Assembly (NCBI GenBank): GCA_910578715.1
Contig: CAJTRL010000022.1
Location: forward strand, 1 to 50,830
Direction of reading: 5' to 3'
Source: an uncultured Lachnospiraceae bacterium
GTDB lineage: Bacteria; Bacillota; Clostridia; Lachnospirales; Lachnospiraceae
DNA length: 50,830 nt
The position numbers and the translations under genes are program-made. Below, piece after piece: positions 43,636 to 50,830 of the stretch (within the stretch, counting starts at the first letter, position 1; each line of letters opens with the position of its first letter). The notes under the pieces were generated by a model. The model searched no databases. It worked only from the letters and a program-made list of their open reading frames with translations, and was not told the origin of the DNA.

Positions 43636-44382
43636 CTACGCTTCCGGTATCTCTGCGCTTTCAAGTTTCTTCCGCATATTTCTGGAAAAAGGACACCGCT
43701 CCCCGTTCTTTAATACGATTTCCATGCTTTTCCGCTCAATTCCCGCAATCTGGTCCACCCGGACAAGAAAAGACCTGTGCACCCGGATAAAATGCGGCTT
43801 CAGACGTTCTTCCAGCTCTCCCATGTTTCCGATAAAATCAAGCCGTTCCTGTCTGGCATGCAGTTCCAGCCTGTGAGTGCGCCCGGCAGTCGCAAAATAC
43901 AAAATTTCTTCCAGCGGAATATGCCGGACCACATCCACCGTTTTCACGGTAAAATATTCCTGTGGCCCGCCCTGTTCCCGGCTTACCCGCTCCGCAATGA
44001 TTTTCAGGCACTGGGAAAGTCCCGCGTACATCTGCTCCGGCTCCTGTTTGCAGATATAATCCAGCGCTTCCAGATGATAGCGGAACGTTTCAAAGGCCAG
44101 CTCTTTGAACGCCGTAACATATACCAGAAATCCTCTCGCATCTTTTTTCCGTATCTCCTGTCCTAACTGAAAACCGTCCATAGACGCCCCTTTCAGTTCC
44201 ACATCCAGAAAATAGATGCCCTGCCGCTGCCCGTCCGCCAGATACGCCAGCAGCTCCTCCGGCTTCCCGGTACACAGCGCAATTTCCATGTCAAGTCCTT
44301 CGATGACAATCTGCTTTTCCAGCCAGCGCCGCTCCGCATCCCGAATCCGCTCGTCATCCTCACATATGTATACTGGCAGCAT
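43636..44382 (-). CDS. LytTR-family response regulator
   Basis: 248 aa. Receiver with CEDDERIRD, phosphoacceptor in GIYFLDVELKG near residue 77 (slightly later than usual), then LytTR domain (about 145-240) with VHRSFLVRVDQI and CPFSRNMRKKL. AgrA-like. It follows its kinase by 12 bases. Probable targets are the two CPBP genes on either side. Confidence 0.92.
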   Translation of the reverse strand: MLPVYICEDDERIRDAERRWLEKQIVIEGLDMEIALCTGKPEELLAYLADGQRQGIYFLDVELKGASMDGFQLGQEIRKKDARGFLVYVTAFKELAFETFRYHLEALDYICKQEPEQMYAGLSQCLKIIAERVSREQGGPQEYFTVKTVDVVRHIPLEEILYFATAGRTHRLELHARQERLDFIGNMGELEERLKPHFIRVHRSFLVRVDQIAGIERKSMEIVLKNGERCPFSRNMRKKLESAEIPEA

Positions 44383-44394
44383 AAGCTCCTCCCG

Positions 44395-45768
44395 TCATAA
44401 CTCCTCAATTTTTAATTCCTGTACAAAATACCCGTCCTGTATGGCCGTAAACGAAAATACATAATCATATTTTGCCAGAATTTTCTGATAGCTTTCCAGT
44501 CCGGTCCCGCGGCCGCTTCCTTTTGTGGTATAGCCCTGCCGCCCAAGCTGCTGAAAATCCACCGTCCCGTACAGCGTGTTTTTTATCCGAAAAGTCGTAC
44601 ACCCGTTCTGAACGCTGACCATCAGCCAGACCTTCCCGTCCTTTTTCCCTTTTACCTCATCCATCGCATTATCCAGCAGAATGCCAAGACATCTGCAAAG
44701 GTCCGTCATGTGCATCCGGGTGCTTTCAAACGGTGGAAATGCCTCAAGAATACAGGGAATTTCCTCCTGCTGCATCCTGATAAGTTTCTCCAGAAACAGA
44801 CTTTTCACCTCCATCACGCGGATATTGCCGAGCTGGTTCATCAGCTTAATCTGGTCGCCTACCTGTCTGTCAAAATCTCCCGTCATTTCCTGAATATAAT
44901 TCCTGACCGCATCCAGGTCCCCCTCTTTTGCCTGAAGATACATTCCCGCCATCATATTCTGAAAATCATGACGGAACCTCCGCAGCTCGGACTGCACCTG
45001 TTCCATTTTCTCGATATATATCGTCTGCTGCCGCAGACTGGCCTGCTGCGCCAGAATATAAATCCTCTGCTGCCGGTCCCGCCCCACATATACAAAAATG
45101 ACATGAATCACCAGAAGCATCGACAACGGGAGCAGTAAAAAAGCCGCTTTCGGCTGCTCCACACTGATTTCCATTTCAAAAATATACAAAATAGCCGGAT
45201 AAATCGCCAGCAGAACGATAATTCCTTTGTGTATTTCCTCCTGTTCCAGCCATTTTCTGTAAATTTTTCCCACTCCGCTTTTATCGATTACCAGGCCGCA
45301 GAGCATAAAACAGACCGGACTCACCACCAGAAACCAGAACAGATAACTCCGGCGCTCTTCCATAACCGCTATGCGGTAAAATTCTTTCCCGAACAGGTAC
45401 AGATACAGTTCCGAAAGAAGCGTTCCGTATGTAAACATGATTTCGACCATCATAACGCCGAGCCAGCAGTTCCGGAAAGATATCCGATACAGAAACCACA
45501 GCAACAATGCTTTACAGGCCAGCACAAAATACTCCCATGCCAGCGCGCCCAGATTATATTTCCAGTCCCATACGCCCGTCAGAAAACAAATCGTTCCAAG
45601 CGTGGCAATCAAAAGCACCATGCCCGCTCCGGCCAGAACACAAATGACTGCATTTTTTATCCCACGACGGGGGATACGGCCAAACAAAATGGCGGACATC
45701 CAGAGAAGGAAAATGAAATTAAGCGCCATACTCCATACATTGGCGGCGGTTATCTGAAAAAAACTCAT
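44395..45768 (-). CDS. GHKL sensor histidine kinase, AgrC-like
   Basis: 457 aa. Six or seven N-terminal helices (to about residue 225) form the sensor, then a coiled coil and the H-box RFRHDFQNMM near 275, and an ATPase domain with LLDNAMDEV and KGSGRGTGL. AgrC relatives bind small exported peptides. AGGAG lies six bases before the ATG, and a TATATT -10 lies in the 51-base gap upstream. Confidence 0.92.
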   Translation of the reverse strand: MSFFQITAANVWSMALNFIFLLWMSAILFGRIPRRGIKNAVICVLAGAGMVLLIATLGTICFLTGVWDWKYNLGALAWEYFVLACKALLLWFLYRISFRNCWLGVMMVEIMFTYGTLLSELYLYLFGKEFYRIAVMEERRSYLFWFLVVSPVCFMLCGLVIDKSGVGKIYRKWLEQEEIHKGIIVLLAIYPAILYIFEMEISVEQPKAAFLLLPLSMLLVIHVIFVYVGRDRQQRIYILAQQASLRQQTIYIEKMEQVQSELRRFRHDFQNMMAGMYLQAKEGDLDAVRNYIQEMTGDFDRQVGDQIKLMNQLGNIRVMEVKSLFLEKLIRMQQEEIPCILEAFPPFESTRMHMTDLCRCLGILLDNAMDEVKGKKDGKVWLMVSVQNGCTTFRIKNTLYGTVDFQQLGRQGYTTKGSGRGTGLESYQKILAKYDYVFSFTAIQDGYFVQELKIEEL

Positions 45769-45819
45769 CGGTAACTCCTTTCCTTTTTATAATATAGTGT
45801 ATTTATGAAGGAAATGCCT

Positions 45820-46656
45820 TCAGCAGTTTCTTTTCCGAAACTCTTTCGACAACAGGAAAAATCCAAAGACTGCGCCGTTTACAATCAGAGTCTCCGGAAC
45901 CATCGCCCAGACCGCCTGCCGGTTCTCCAGCACACTTTGCGAATAACGGCCGGCCATCACCCACGACAGATGATTGTTCAGAAAATGCAGAATGACGGGA
46001 ACCCAGATATTCCCGGTTTTCATATAAGCCCAGGCAAAAAAAATGCTGACAAAAACACACGCTATTATTTGCATTGCAACCGCGGCAAGTCCTCTTGGCA
46101 TGTAATAGAAAAAATCCAGAAAAATATGGTATACTCCCCAGACCGCACCAAGAATCAGAACGCCGCCCCGCATCCCGAACCGTTTCTGCAGAATCGGCTG
46201 TAAATAGTATCTCCATCCGTATTCTTCTCCGAAAAACGCTATAAAATTAATGAAAAAGGCTGTCAGCAGAGTAATCCAGCACAGGATGCTTCCGCCGGCG
46301 GCCGCGTACCGGGAAAAAACCGTCCACAGAGACATCTCCATCCCGTCAGCGTTCGTTATCCGCGACGGCATCGCAACGGACAATATCGAAAATAGCATCA
46401 TCAACAGTGTTATGAGCAGAAAACACAGATAAAACCATCTTGGGAGCAGACTGTCTTCCCATTTCGTCAACAAATAAGCCAGCATCACGCCCGCCGCCGG
46501 ATAGAACATCTGCGCACCTGGAAAAACGCTTATTTCCACCGCTATCGCACTTCCGTACCATAGCAGAATGCCCATCAGGTAAGTTACTCCATATGCCATT
46601 AGCAAAAAGATAATCAGCTGTTTCTTTATTTTGTTTCTTTCATGATAATCAGCCAT
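45820..46656 (-). CDS. CPBP family membrane protease, internally shortened copy
   Basis: 278 aa from the ATG at 46656. It is clearly a paralog of the 42419-43453 protein: KKQLIIFLL, GVTYLMG, FYPAAGVMLAYLLT and FFGEEYGWRYYLQPILQ are shared. All catalytic motifs remain (EExxxR, YHIFLDFFYY, VILHFLNNH). About 66 residues, including roughly two helices between SILCWITLL and the catalytic motif, are missing in frame. Loss of two helices would keep topology, so it may still function. In-frame codons upstream of 46656 lack a ribosome site. Confidence 0.88.
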   Translation of the reverse strand: MADYHERNKIKKQLIIFLLMAYGVTYLMGILLWYGSAIAVEISVFPGAQMFYPAAGVMLAYLLTKWEDSLLPRWFYLCFLLITLLMMLFSILSVAMPSRITNADGMEMSLWTVFSRYAAAGGSILCWITLLTAFFINFIAFFGEEYGWRYYLQPILQKRFGMRGGVLILGAVWGVYHIFLDFFYYMPRGLAAVAMQIIACVFVSIFFAWAYMKTGNIWVPVILHFLNNHLSWVMAGRYSQSVLENRQAVWAMVPETLIVNGAVFGFFLLSKEFRKRNC

Positions 46657-46720
46657 GATGCAAAAACGCCTTTCTTTTGTTTCCGCTCCCCCAGCCGCTT
46701 TATTGGAAAGCTCTTTGTAC

Positions 46721-46765
46721 AGTATACCACTTTCCGCGCAGTCCCCGCAAACTGTGAAGATTCCA
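46721..46765 (-). promoter_or_regulatory. Promoter and candidate LytTR site of CPBP copy 2
   Basis: On the minus strand TATACT (46726-46721) is the -10. Upstream are GGAAAGTG and GACTG, then TTCACAG, in the same order as at CPBP copy 1 (TTCA, about 10 bases, GACTG, CGGAAA, -10). The second repeat is less clear than in copy 1. Confidence 0.45.
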
Positions 46766-46792
46766 ATTTCAACATGTCCGGAGGGTTTCATT

Positions 46793-46832
46793 CCAAAAAA
46801 GAAAGCCTGAACTGCATTTCTGCAATTCAGGC
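46793..46832 (-). terminator. Intrinsic terminator downstream of the Rpn gene
   Basis: GCCTGAATTGC and GCAGTTCAGGC pair around AGAAAT, followed by TTTCTTTTTT on the minus strand. Confidence 0.8.
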
Positions 46833-46867
46833 AAATCTTAGACAGGATTATAAAAGCATATAAAAAG

Positions 46868-46969
46868 TTATATTAGGATATCATATTCCCGATATAATTT
46901 CTGGCGATAATCTTTATTGTCTTTGATTTTTGCAATATTCTTCTCCTGGTCGCGCATCAACAATATCAT
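46868..46969 (-). pseudogene. Remnant of an Rpn-family gene end
   Basis: A 33-codon frame beginning MILLMRDQEKNIAK matches MTLLMRDQENIEK inside the adjacent Rpn gene (around 47170-47215). The nucleotide match covers about 40 bases. It then runs to a different C-terminus (KLYREYDILI). It looks like the surviving 3' part of a second Rpn-type gene, directly downstream of the intact one. Confidence 0.55.
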
Positions 46970-46972
46970 AAC

Positions 46973-47836
46973 TTATACCGTCTGCTTTCCAAATCTGAAA
47001 AGATATTCCTGGGCTGCCTGAAAAGAGATATCCAGCTTATTTTGTAACCTCGCCAAAATATCGTTCTCGGAAAGTCCAAATTCAAATCCGGTTTCGATGA
47101 TTTCTTCTGCCCGGCCCTCCATTTTACCTTTTTCCATGCCCTTCTTCATGCCTTTTTCTATACCTTTTTCTATATTCTCCTGGTCACGCATTAATAACGT
47201 CATATATTCATGCCTCCATTCCCTGTTTCTTCTTGCCTGTTTTACTGCTTCCGCCAGCCTCTGTACAAAATCATCCTCGGATTCTTTTCCGGCCACATAG
47301 TCAAGAAATGCTTTTAACTCCTGACTGACATCATCCTGGCTGCTGTCGGCATTTAGAAATATCCTCGCCGCCCCGTCTTTCAGGGAAACACTGGTATCTT
47401 CCTTACAGATATTTTCAAAAGTATAAAGATGCCTTCCTTTCCCAAAAAGGTCAAACGGACAGATAAATATGATATAGCTCGGCTTCAATTCCTTATAATG
47501 CTGACCCTTATCTATCATCTGCAAATCTATCATACTCTGATAATACCGGCTGCGTTTGGGCAGTTCTTTTGTGTCCGCCACCTGCATTTCGATATCGTAA
47601 ACAGTGCCCTTTCCATCCCGCACATACACATCGAGCCTGACGCTTTTGGCATCCACATCCGGCCGGATGCCTTTCTGCGCCTCCGGATATTCGATATGGT
47701 CTATCTCCAAATCCGGCAGGATTCTCTGCAGTAATTCTTTACAGAGCTCTGCGTCCTGCATGATTTTGCCAAACATAAAATCATTGGCTATTCCTAAGGA
47801 TTCCCATATTGATGTAAGTTCTGTCTGATTCTTCAT
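46973..47836 (-). CDS. Rpn-family PD-(D/E)XK nuclease / putative transposase
   Basis: 287 aa. It starts with the family-typical NDFMFGKIM and has the nuclease core RLDVYVRDG and YDIEMQV (Asp and Glu-x-Gln), near residues 65-85. The C-terminal part has a Lys/Glu/Gly/Met repeat (EKGIEKGMKKGMEKGK) and a leucine-zipper-like tail. Rpn proteins cut DNA and promote recombination or act in phage defence. No good ribosome site precedes the ATG, so expression may be low. Confidence 0.85.
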   Translation of the reverse strand: MKNQTELTSIWESLGIANDFMFGKIMQDAELCKELLQRILPDLEIDHIEYPEAQKGIRPDVDAKSVRLDVYVRDGKGTVYDIEMQVADTKELPKRSRYYQSMIDLQMIDKGQHYKELKPSYIIFICPFDLFGKGRHLYTFENICKEDTSVSLKDGAARIFLNADSSQDDVSQELKAFLDYVAGKESEDDFVQRLAEAVKQARRNREWRHEYMTLLMRDQENIEKGIEKGMKKGMEKGKMEGRAEEIIETGFEFGLSENDILARLQNKLDISFQAAQEYLFRFGKQTV

Positions 47837-48143
47837 ATTTTCAGTTGAAAACAGGATTTTCTACTTTTGAAAATTCTGTTTCCAACATCTTCTCCTTCTT
47901 CTTTAGTTATATTATACAAAGTTCCCGTTTAAAATACAATGGATTTGTGATGGTCATGCCGGAAGAAATTTAATGGGAATTTGATAGGAAAATCGATGTG
48001 ATTGTGGTATCATAATTAGCATTACGGTAAGAGTTTGGAGGAAATTTAGTGTGAAAGAAAGTAGAGGAAAGCCATAAACTGGCACACTTAAACAAGCTAT
48101 TAGATAATAGCCTTTTGAAACAAAGTTGATGTATTGAAAAATG
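47837..48143. other. Gap between Rpn and IS110 transposase genes
   Basis: GCTATTAGATAATAGC at 48096-48111 is a perfect hairpin with TTGTTT after it on the minus strand and may end the transposase transcript. The right boundary of the insertion sequence should lie in this gap, but IS110 elements usually lack inverted ends and I cannot place it. Confidence 0.45.
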
Positions 48144-49406
48144 CTATGAGACTAACAGGGGTTCTTCAATGATTCCCTCAGCAATTAATAGCTTCATAGC
48201 TTGCTTGATAGCCTTCTCCTTTTGTTTTTCTTTAAGAGGTTCAGACATATCAATTTTGTAAAGATCGGAGGGATTCCACGCTTCGCCTGTAGATAGCATA
48301 TGATAGGCAGCAGTGAGAATCATCCGGGCGATTGCAATAATGGCACGCTTTTTTCCACGACGTTTCATGATGCGCTCATATTTGGCTTTGTAGTAAGGGG
48401 ACTTGTCAGATTTCACGGCTGCATGGGCAACTTGTACCAATGCAGGTTTGAGGTAGACACCAGCACGTGTGATCCGGACAGATTTCTTCTTACCGGCAGA
48501 CTCATTATTACCAGGAGTCAGCCCCGCCCAGCAACATAAACGTTTGGAATTAGAAAACTGTGCCATATCTGTACCAATCTCAGAGATAATAATGATCGCA
48601 CTATTGCGGTCTACCCCAGGGATGGTACACAGCAACTTGACAGCATTATCATAAGGTTCGACCAACAAATCAATCATTGAGTCTATATCTGCAATTGTAG
48701 ATGTGATATAATCCATGTGTGCGTGTACAAGACGCATACGATATTTCTGGGAATCAGTCATCTGATACCCTTCGATGGACTCAATGACACTTTCGGACTT
48801 CTTCTTGAGTGAGCGAAGCAGTCTGGAGCATATTTCTTCGTGGTTGATGGAATTGTCGGACTGTTCAAGGAGGTAATCGATTACGGAGGTGGCTGATTTC
48901 CCAAAGATATCGGAAACAACCGAATCTAATGCGACGTTGCAAACAGTAAGCGCATTCTGAAATCGATTCTTCTCGCTGCTTCTGCAGGAAGTCAGTTTAT
49001 ACCGGTATCTCGTAAACTCCCTGAGAATACGGATATCTTTACACGGTATATAACTTCCGGGAACAAGCCCCAGTCTGAACAGGTCCCCGATCCATTTGGA
49101 GTCCTTGGTATCGTCCTTGTTCCCTTTGACAGCTTTTACCCATTTGGGATTAGCGATGGTGACGTTGATTTCGTCTTCCAAAAGGTTGAACACAGGTATC
49201 CAGTATTTTCCAGTGGATTCCATACAAATGTCACGACAGGAATTGTCCAACAGCCATTTCTTAAACTCAAGAATGGAATTGTTGAAGGTGGAGAAGCGCT
49301 TCTTCTGATACGAAGGCTGAACCCCGGAAGAGGTTTTGATGATTGTGGCAACGAGAAAAGATTTGTGAACATCGACGCCACAGCAGATTTGATAAACAAC
49401 TTTCAT
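48144..49406 (-). CDS. IS110 family transposase
   Basis: 420 aa from the ATG at 49406 with AAAGGAG eight bases upstream. The N-terminal DEDD RuvC-like domain begins with CCGVDVHKSF and includes MESTGKYW and NPKWVKAVKGNKDDTKDS. The C-terminal Tnp domain has TIPGVDRNSAIIIISEIG and CCWAGLTPGNNESAGKKK with the serine typical of this family. It appears intact. IS110 recombinases use an element-encoded bridge RNA to choose donor and target; a candidate lies upstream. Confidence 0.93.
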   Translation of the reverse strand: MKVVYQICCGVDVHKSFLVATIIKTSSGVQPSYQKKRFSTFNNSILEFKKWLLDNSCRDICMESTGKYWIPVFNLLEDEINVTIANPKWVKAVKGNKDDTKDSKWIGDLFRLGLVPGSYIPCKDIRILREFTRYRYKLTSCRSSEKNRFQNALTVCNVALDSVVSDIFGKSATSVIDYLLEQSDNSINHEEICSRLLRSLKKKSESVIESIEGYQMTDSQKYRMRLVHAHMDYITSTIADIDSMIDLLVEPYDNAVKLLCTIPGVDRNSAIIIISEIGTDMAQFSNSKRLCCWAGLTPGNNESAGKKKSVRITRAGVYLKPALVQVAHAAVKSDKSPYYKAKYERIMKRRGKKRAIIAIARMILTAAYHMLSTGEAWNPSDLYKIDMSEPLKEKQKEKAIKQAMKLLIAEGIIEEPLLVS

Positions 49407-49625
49407 AGGCATAGCTCCTTTCTGAAAAATAGAGAGAAGCCATTGACTGTTCCACCACACATTTAACAAGAGTTAAAACAATTCTTAGTGTACGGTCTGA
49501 AAGAGCCAGTTATTTGTGCTTGAAAGGTGGAACTTACACTGATTAATATGCTGTCTAAAACGAGAGGTTTTTACGACTCACCTCCCCGTGCTCTGTAGTA
49601 TAGCTTCTCGCTTTTATTATAGAGA
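49407..49625 (-). ncRNA. Candidate IS110 bridge RNA region
   Basis: The non-coding stretch between transposase start and presumed left end is rich in pairing: GGGGAGGT with ACCTCTC (49586-49562), AGTGTA with TACACT (49540-49487) enclosing a 42-base loop, GTTCCACC with GGTGGAAC, and TTTAAC-AAGA-GTTAAA. In IS621-type IS110 elements the bridge RNA is encoded in this position and has two internal loops. Exact ends are not known. Confidence 0.6.
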
Positions 49626-49663
49626 CAATGTAGAAGGTAGTCGATACCTTTCATAACTATTTG

Positions 49664-49684
49664 TGCCGCCAGCCAAAGGCGGCG
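49664..49684 (+). other. GC-rich hairpin before the GNAT gene
   Basis: GCCGCC and GGCGGC pair around AGCCAAA, just before the ribosome site of the acetyltransferase gene. It is far more GC-rich than the gene it precedes. Confidence 0.5.
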
Positions 49685-49698
49685 GAATGGAGATTAAT

Positions 49699-50193
49699 AT
49701 GGTTTATAGATTAGCTAAAGAAACAGACATAGATAAAATATGCTCTTTGGTTGAGAATGCAGTGAAAAAAATGGAAAGTCAACTAATTTTTCAATGGGAT
49801 GACTTATATCCAACAAAGGCTGATTTTCTTGATGATGTTCAAAAGCAACAACTTTTTATAGGTATGTATAATAACGATATATCGGTAATATATGTGTTAA
49901 ATAAGGATAGCGATAAAGAATATAAAAATGGTGATTGGAAATATCCCAATAGTGAATACCGTATCATACATAGATTGTGTGTCAATCCTGAATATCAGAA
50001 TAGGGGCATAGCGAAATTGACTCTTTTACACATTGAAAAAAAATTACGTGAAATAGGGGTTGAAACGATACGTCTTGATGTATTCAGCAATAATCCATTT
50101 GCTTTATCTCTATATCAAAATAATGGATATAAAAAAGTTGGTAATGCAGATTGGAGAAAGGGAAGATTTTATTTAATGGAAAAACATTTATAA
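49699..50193 (+). CDS. GNAT family N-acetyltransferase
   Basis: 164 aa from the ATG at 49699 (GGAG six bases upstream); in-frame starts at 49687 and 49663 are less likely. The acetyl-CoA loop is LCVNPEYQNRGIAKLTL near residue 98 and the C-terminal NPFALSLYQNNGYKKVG is typical of the fold. The acceptor is unknown. The gene is strongly AT-rich and uses A/T-ending codons, unlike the rest of the window, which points to recent transfer as cargo of a mobile element. Confidence 0.88.
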   Translation: MVYRLAKETDIDKICSLVENAVKKMESQLIFQWDDLYPTKADFLDDVQKQQLFIGMYNNDISVIYVLNKDSDKEYKNGDWKYPNSEYRIIHRLCVNPEYQNRGIAKLTLLHIEKKLREIGVETIRLDVFSNNPFALSLYQNNGYKKVGNADWRKGRFYLMEKHL

Positions 50194-50248
50194 ACCATTT
50201 ACCTAAACAACCATTGCTACAATCACAGCAGAATAGTCATACAGCGTC

Positions 50249-50276
50249 AGAGCGTATAGAAAAATCTATGCGCTCT
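50249..50276 (+). terminator. Hairpin between GNAT and TnpW-like genes
   Basis: AGAGCGTATAGA and TCTATGCGCTCT pair around AAAA, with one G-T pair, followed by ATTCTTATG. It may end the acetyltransferase transcript. Confidence 0.5.
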
Positions 50277-50301
50277 ATTCTTATGTAAAGGAGCAGAGAA
50301 T

Positions 50302-50589
50302 ATGGCAGAAATCAAAAACGAGCAACAGCCCCACAGTTTCAAACGGAAGTGGAGGAACAACACTTACACCGTCAAAGTACATTTCAGTAAAAATACTGAT
50401 AAAACCTTTAAGGACATTCATTTCAGCCAATGCCGCTTCCTCCTTTATCTCTCGATGCAATGGAGGAAAATGCAAATACATATTTCCACTCCTTCATCGG
50501 CGTTGATGTCAACGCTAAAGTCAAACAGCAAAAAACAGGGTTCCCAAGACACACAAAATGTCCTAAAAACCCTGTTTTACTGCGGATAA
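50302..50589 (+). pseudogene. TnpW-like transposon protein, degraded at its 3' end
   Basis: The frame begins MAEIKNEQQPHSFKRKW and continues TYTVKVHFSKNTDKTFKD, which resembles the small TnpW-type proteins of Tn4451-like integrative elements. A strong AAAGGAG site precedes it. After residue 40 the frame loses similarity and reads through unrelated sequence into the attachment repeat at 50573, so the gene looks truncated by deletion. Family assignment is from memory of the motif. Confidence 0.5.
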
Positions 50590-50655
50590 CAGGACATTGA
50601 ACATGTTCAAGTCCTGTCCTACGCTTTCCCAATGTTTTACTGCGGATAACAGGAC
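50573..50655. repeat. Direct repeat of the tRNA-Leu 3' end (attachment-site scar)
   Basis: TGTTTTACTGCGGATAACAG plus GAC occurs at 50573-50595 and 50633-50655, exactly 60 bases apart, with similarity continuing through TTGAAC. The second copy is the real 3' end of tRNA-Leu. A duplicated tRNA 3' end is the usual mark of site-specific integration. Confidence 0.75.
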
Positions 50656-50720
50656 TTGAACCTGCACGGTCTCCCACCAGAACCTAAATCTGGCGCGTCT
50701 GCCAATTCCGCCATATCCGC
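50641..50720 (-). tRNA. tRNA-Leu, anticodon TAG
   Basis: Acceptor GCGGATA pairs with TATCCGC. The anticodon arm is CCAGA-TTTAGGT-TCTGG, giving TAG. A variable arm (GGGAGACC-like) marks it as class II, and the T-arm is GCAGG-TTCAAGT-CCTGT. The CCA end is not encoded. Its 3' end is the attachment site of the mobile remnant to the left. Confidence 0.93.
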
Positions 50721-50724
50721 TCAC

Positions 50725-50797
50725 TGAGCGTGCGGGGATTCGAACCCCGGACAACTTGATTAAAAGTCAAGTGCTCTACCGCCTGAGCTACACGCCC
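50725..50797 (-). tRNA. tRNA-Lys, anticodon TTT
   Basis: Acceptor GGGCGTG pairs with CACGCTC, the anticodon arm is CTTGA-CTTTTAA-TCAAG (anticodon TTT) and the T-arm is CGGGG-TTCGAAT-CCCCG. 73 nt with discriminator A; CCA not encoded. Four bases separate it from tRNA-Leu, so the tRNAs form one transcript. Confidence 0.95.
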
Positions 50798-50800
50798 ATA

Positions 50801-50830
50801 TGCCTTGGACCGGAATCGAACCAGTGACAC
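50801..50830 (-). tRNA. 3' part of a further tRNA, cut by the window end
   Basis: The T-arm ACTGG-TTCGATT-CCGGT and acceptor strand CCAAGGC with discriminator A are clear. The anticodon lies beyond the window, so identity cannot be given. Confidence 0.75.

Noticed and set aside
43454..46973. Possible signal-peptide (AgrD-like) gene in the CPBP/LytTR cassette
   Set aside because: I looked in the gaps 43454-43635, 45769-45819 and 46657-46867 on both strands and found no short frame with a ribosome site and a peptide-like sequence.
47930..48140. Exact right end of the IS110 element
   Set aside because: No inverted ends or target duplication could be matched by eye, so no boundary is claimed.
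50430..50590. Short plus-strand frame (MPLPPLSLDAMEEN...) before tRNA-Leu
   Set aside because: No ribosome site; it overlaps the degraded TnpW-like region and runs into the attachment repeat.

Overview
The window reads as chromosomal DNA of a gut-type Clostridia (Firmicutes), most likely a Lachnospiraceae. The evidence is G+C near 50% by eye, strong AGGAGG-type ribosome binding sites, YesM/YesN and LytTR/GHKL two-component systems, an Rpn-family nuclease, a pyrophosphate-type phosphofructokinase, a signal-less BMP-like protein and a TnpW-like transposon remnant. The species cannot be read from the sequence.

Layout. (1) 84-6845, minus: lipoprotein, LytTR response regulator, a GHKL kinase with no membrane sensor, and two half-size ABC exporters; a sigma-A type promoter lies at 6978-7006. 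(2) 7183-10330, plus: two glycosyltransferases followed by two small flavodoxin-like proteins. (3) 10444-24436: a glycan-use locus. Minus-strand genes encode a sugar-binding lipoprotein, two permeases, a GH88 unsaturated glucuronyl hydrolase, a DUF2264 protein and a discoidin-like protein. Divergent plus-strand genes encode a YesM/YesN pair and a heparinase II/III-type lyase. Together they suggest import and intracellular breakdown of uronic-acid oligosaccharides. (4) 24534-29502, minus: phosphofructokinase, a Ca2+/cation antiporter preceded by what I read as a yybP-ykoY manganese riboswitch, a lipoprotein and a MATE pump. (5) 30077-34460, plus: ParB-like/BMP fusion, metallophosphoesterase, flotillin. 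(6) 34577-37347, minus: LytTR regulator, DUF3021 membrane protein, ABC ATPase and ABC-2 permease. (7) 37626-42399: a propeller plus solute-binding lipoprotein, divergent from an OmpR-type two-component system with a structured leader. (8) 42419-46656, minus: a LytTR/GHKL pair flanked on both sides by paralogous CPBP membrane proteases. (9) 46868-50640: Rpn nuclease and a remnant, an IS110 element with a candidate bridge RNA, an AT-rich GNAT gene and a TnpW-like relic. These end at a duplicated tRNA-Leu 3' end, the likely scar of an integrative element. (10) 50641-50830: tRNA-Leu, tRNA-Lys and the 3' part of a third tRNA, all minus.

The most unusual structure is not a gene. At least five copies of an intergenic hairpin repeat (about 173-190 bp full length, one 47-bp mini-copy) lie between genes and inside operons, and copies differ by paired changes that keep the stem. 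A second short repeat family carries the ribosome binding site of several genes, and a third, MITE-like element with about 65-bp inverted ends splits the glycan operon. The CPBP-LytTR/GHKL-CPBP cassette with matching promoter motifs is the best candidate for an undescribed peptide-linked system, although I found no convincing peptide gene.
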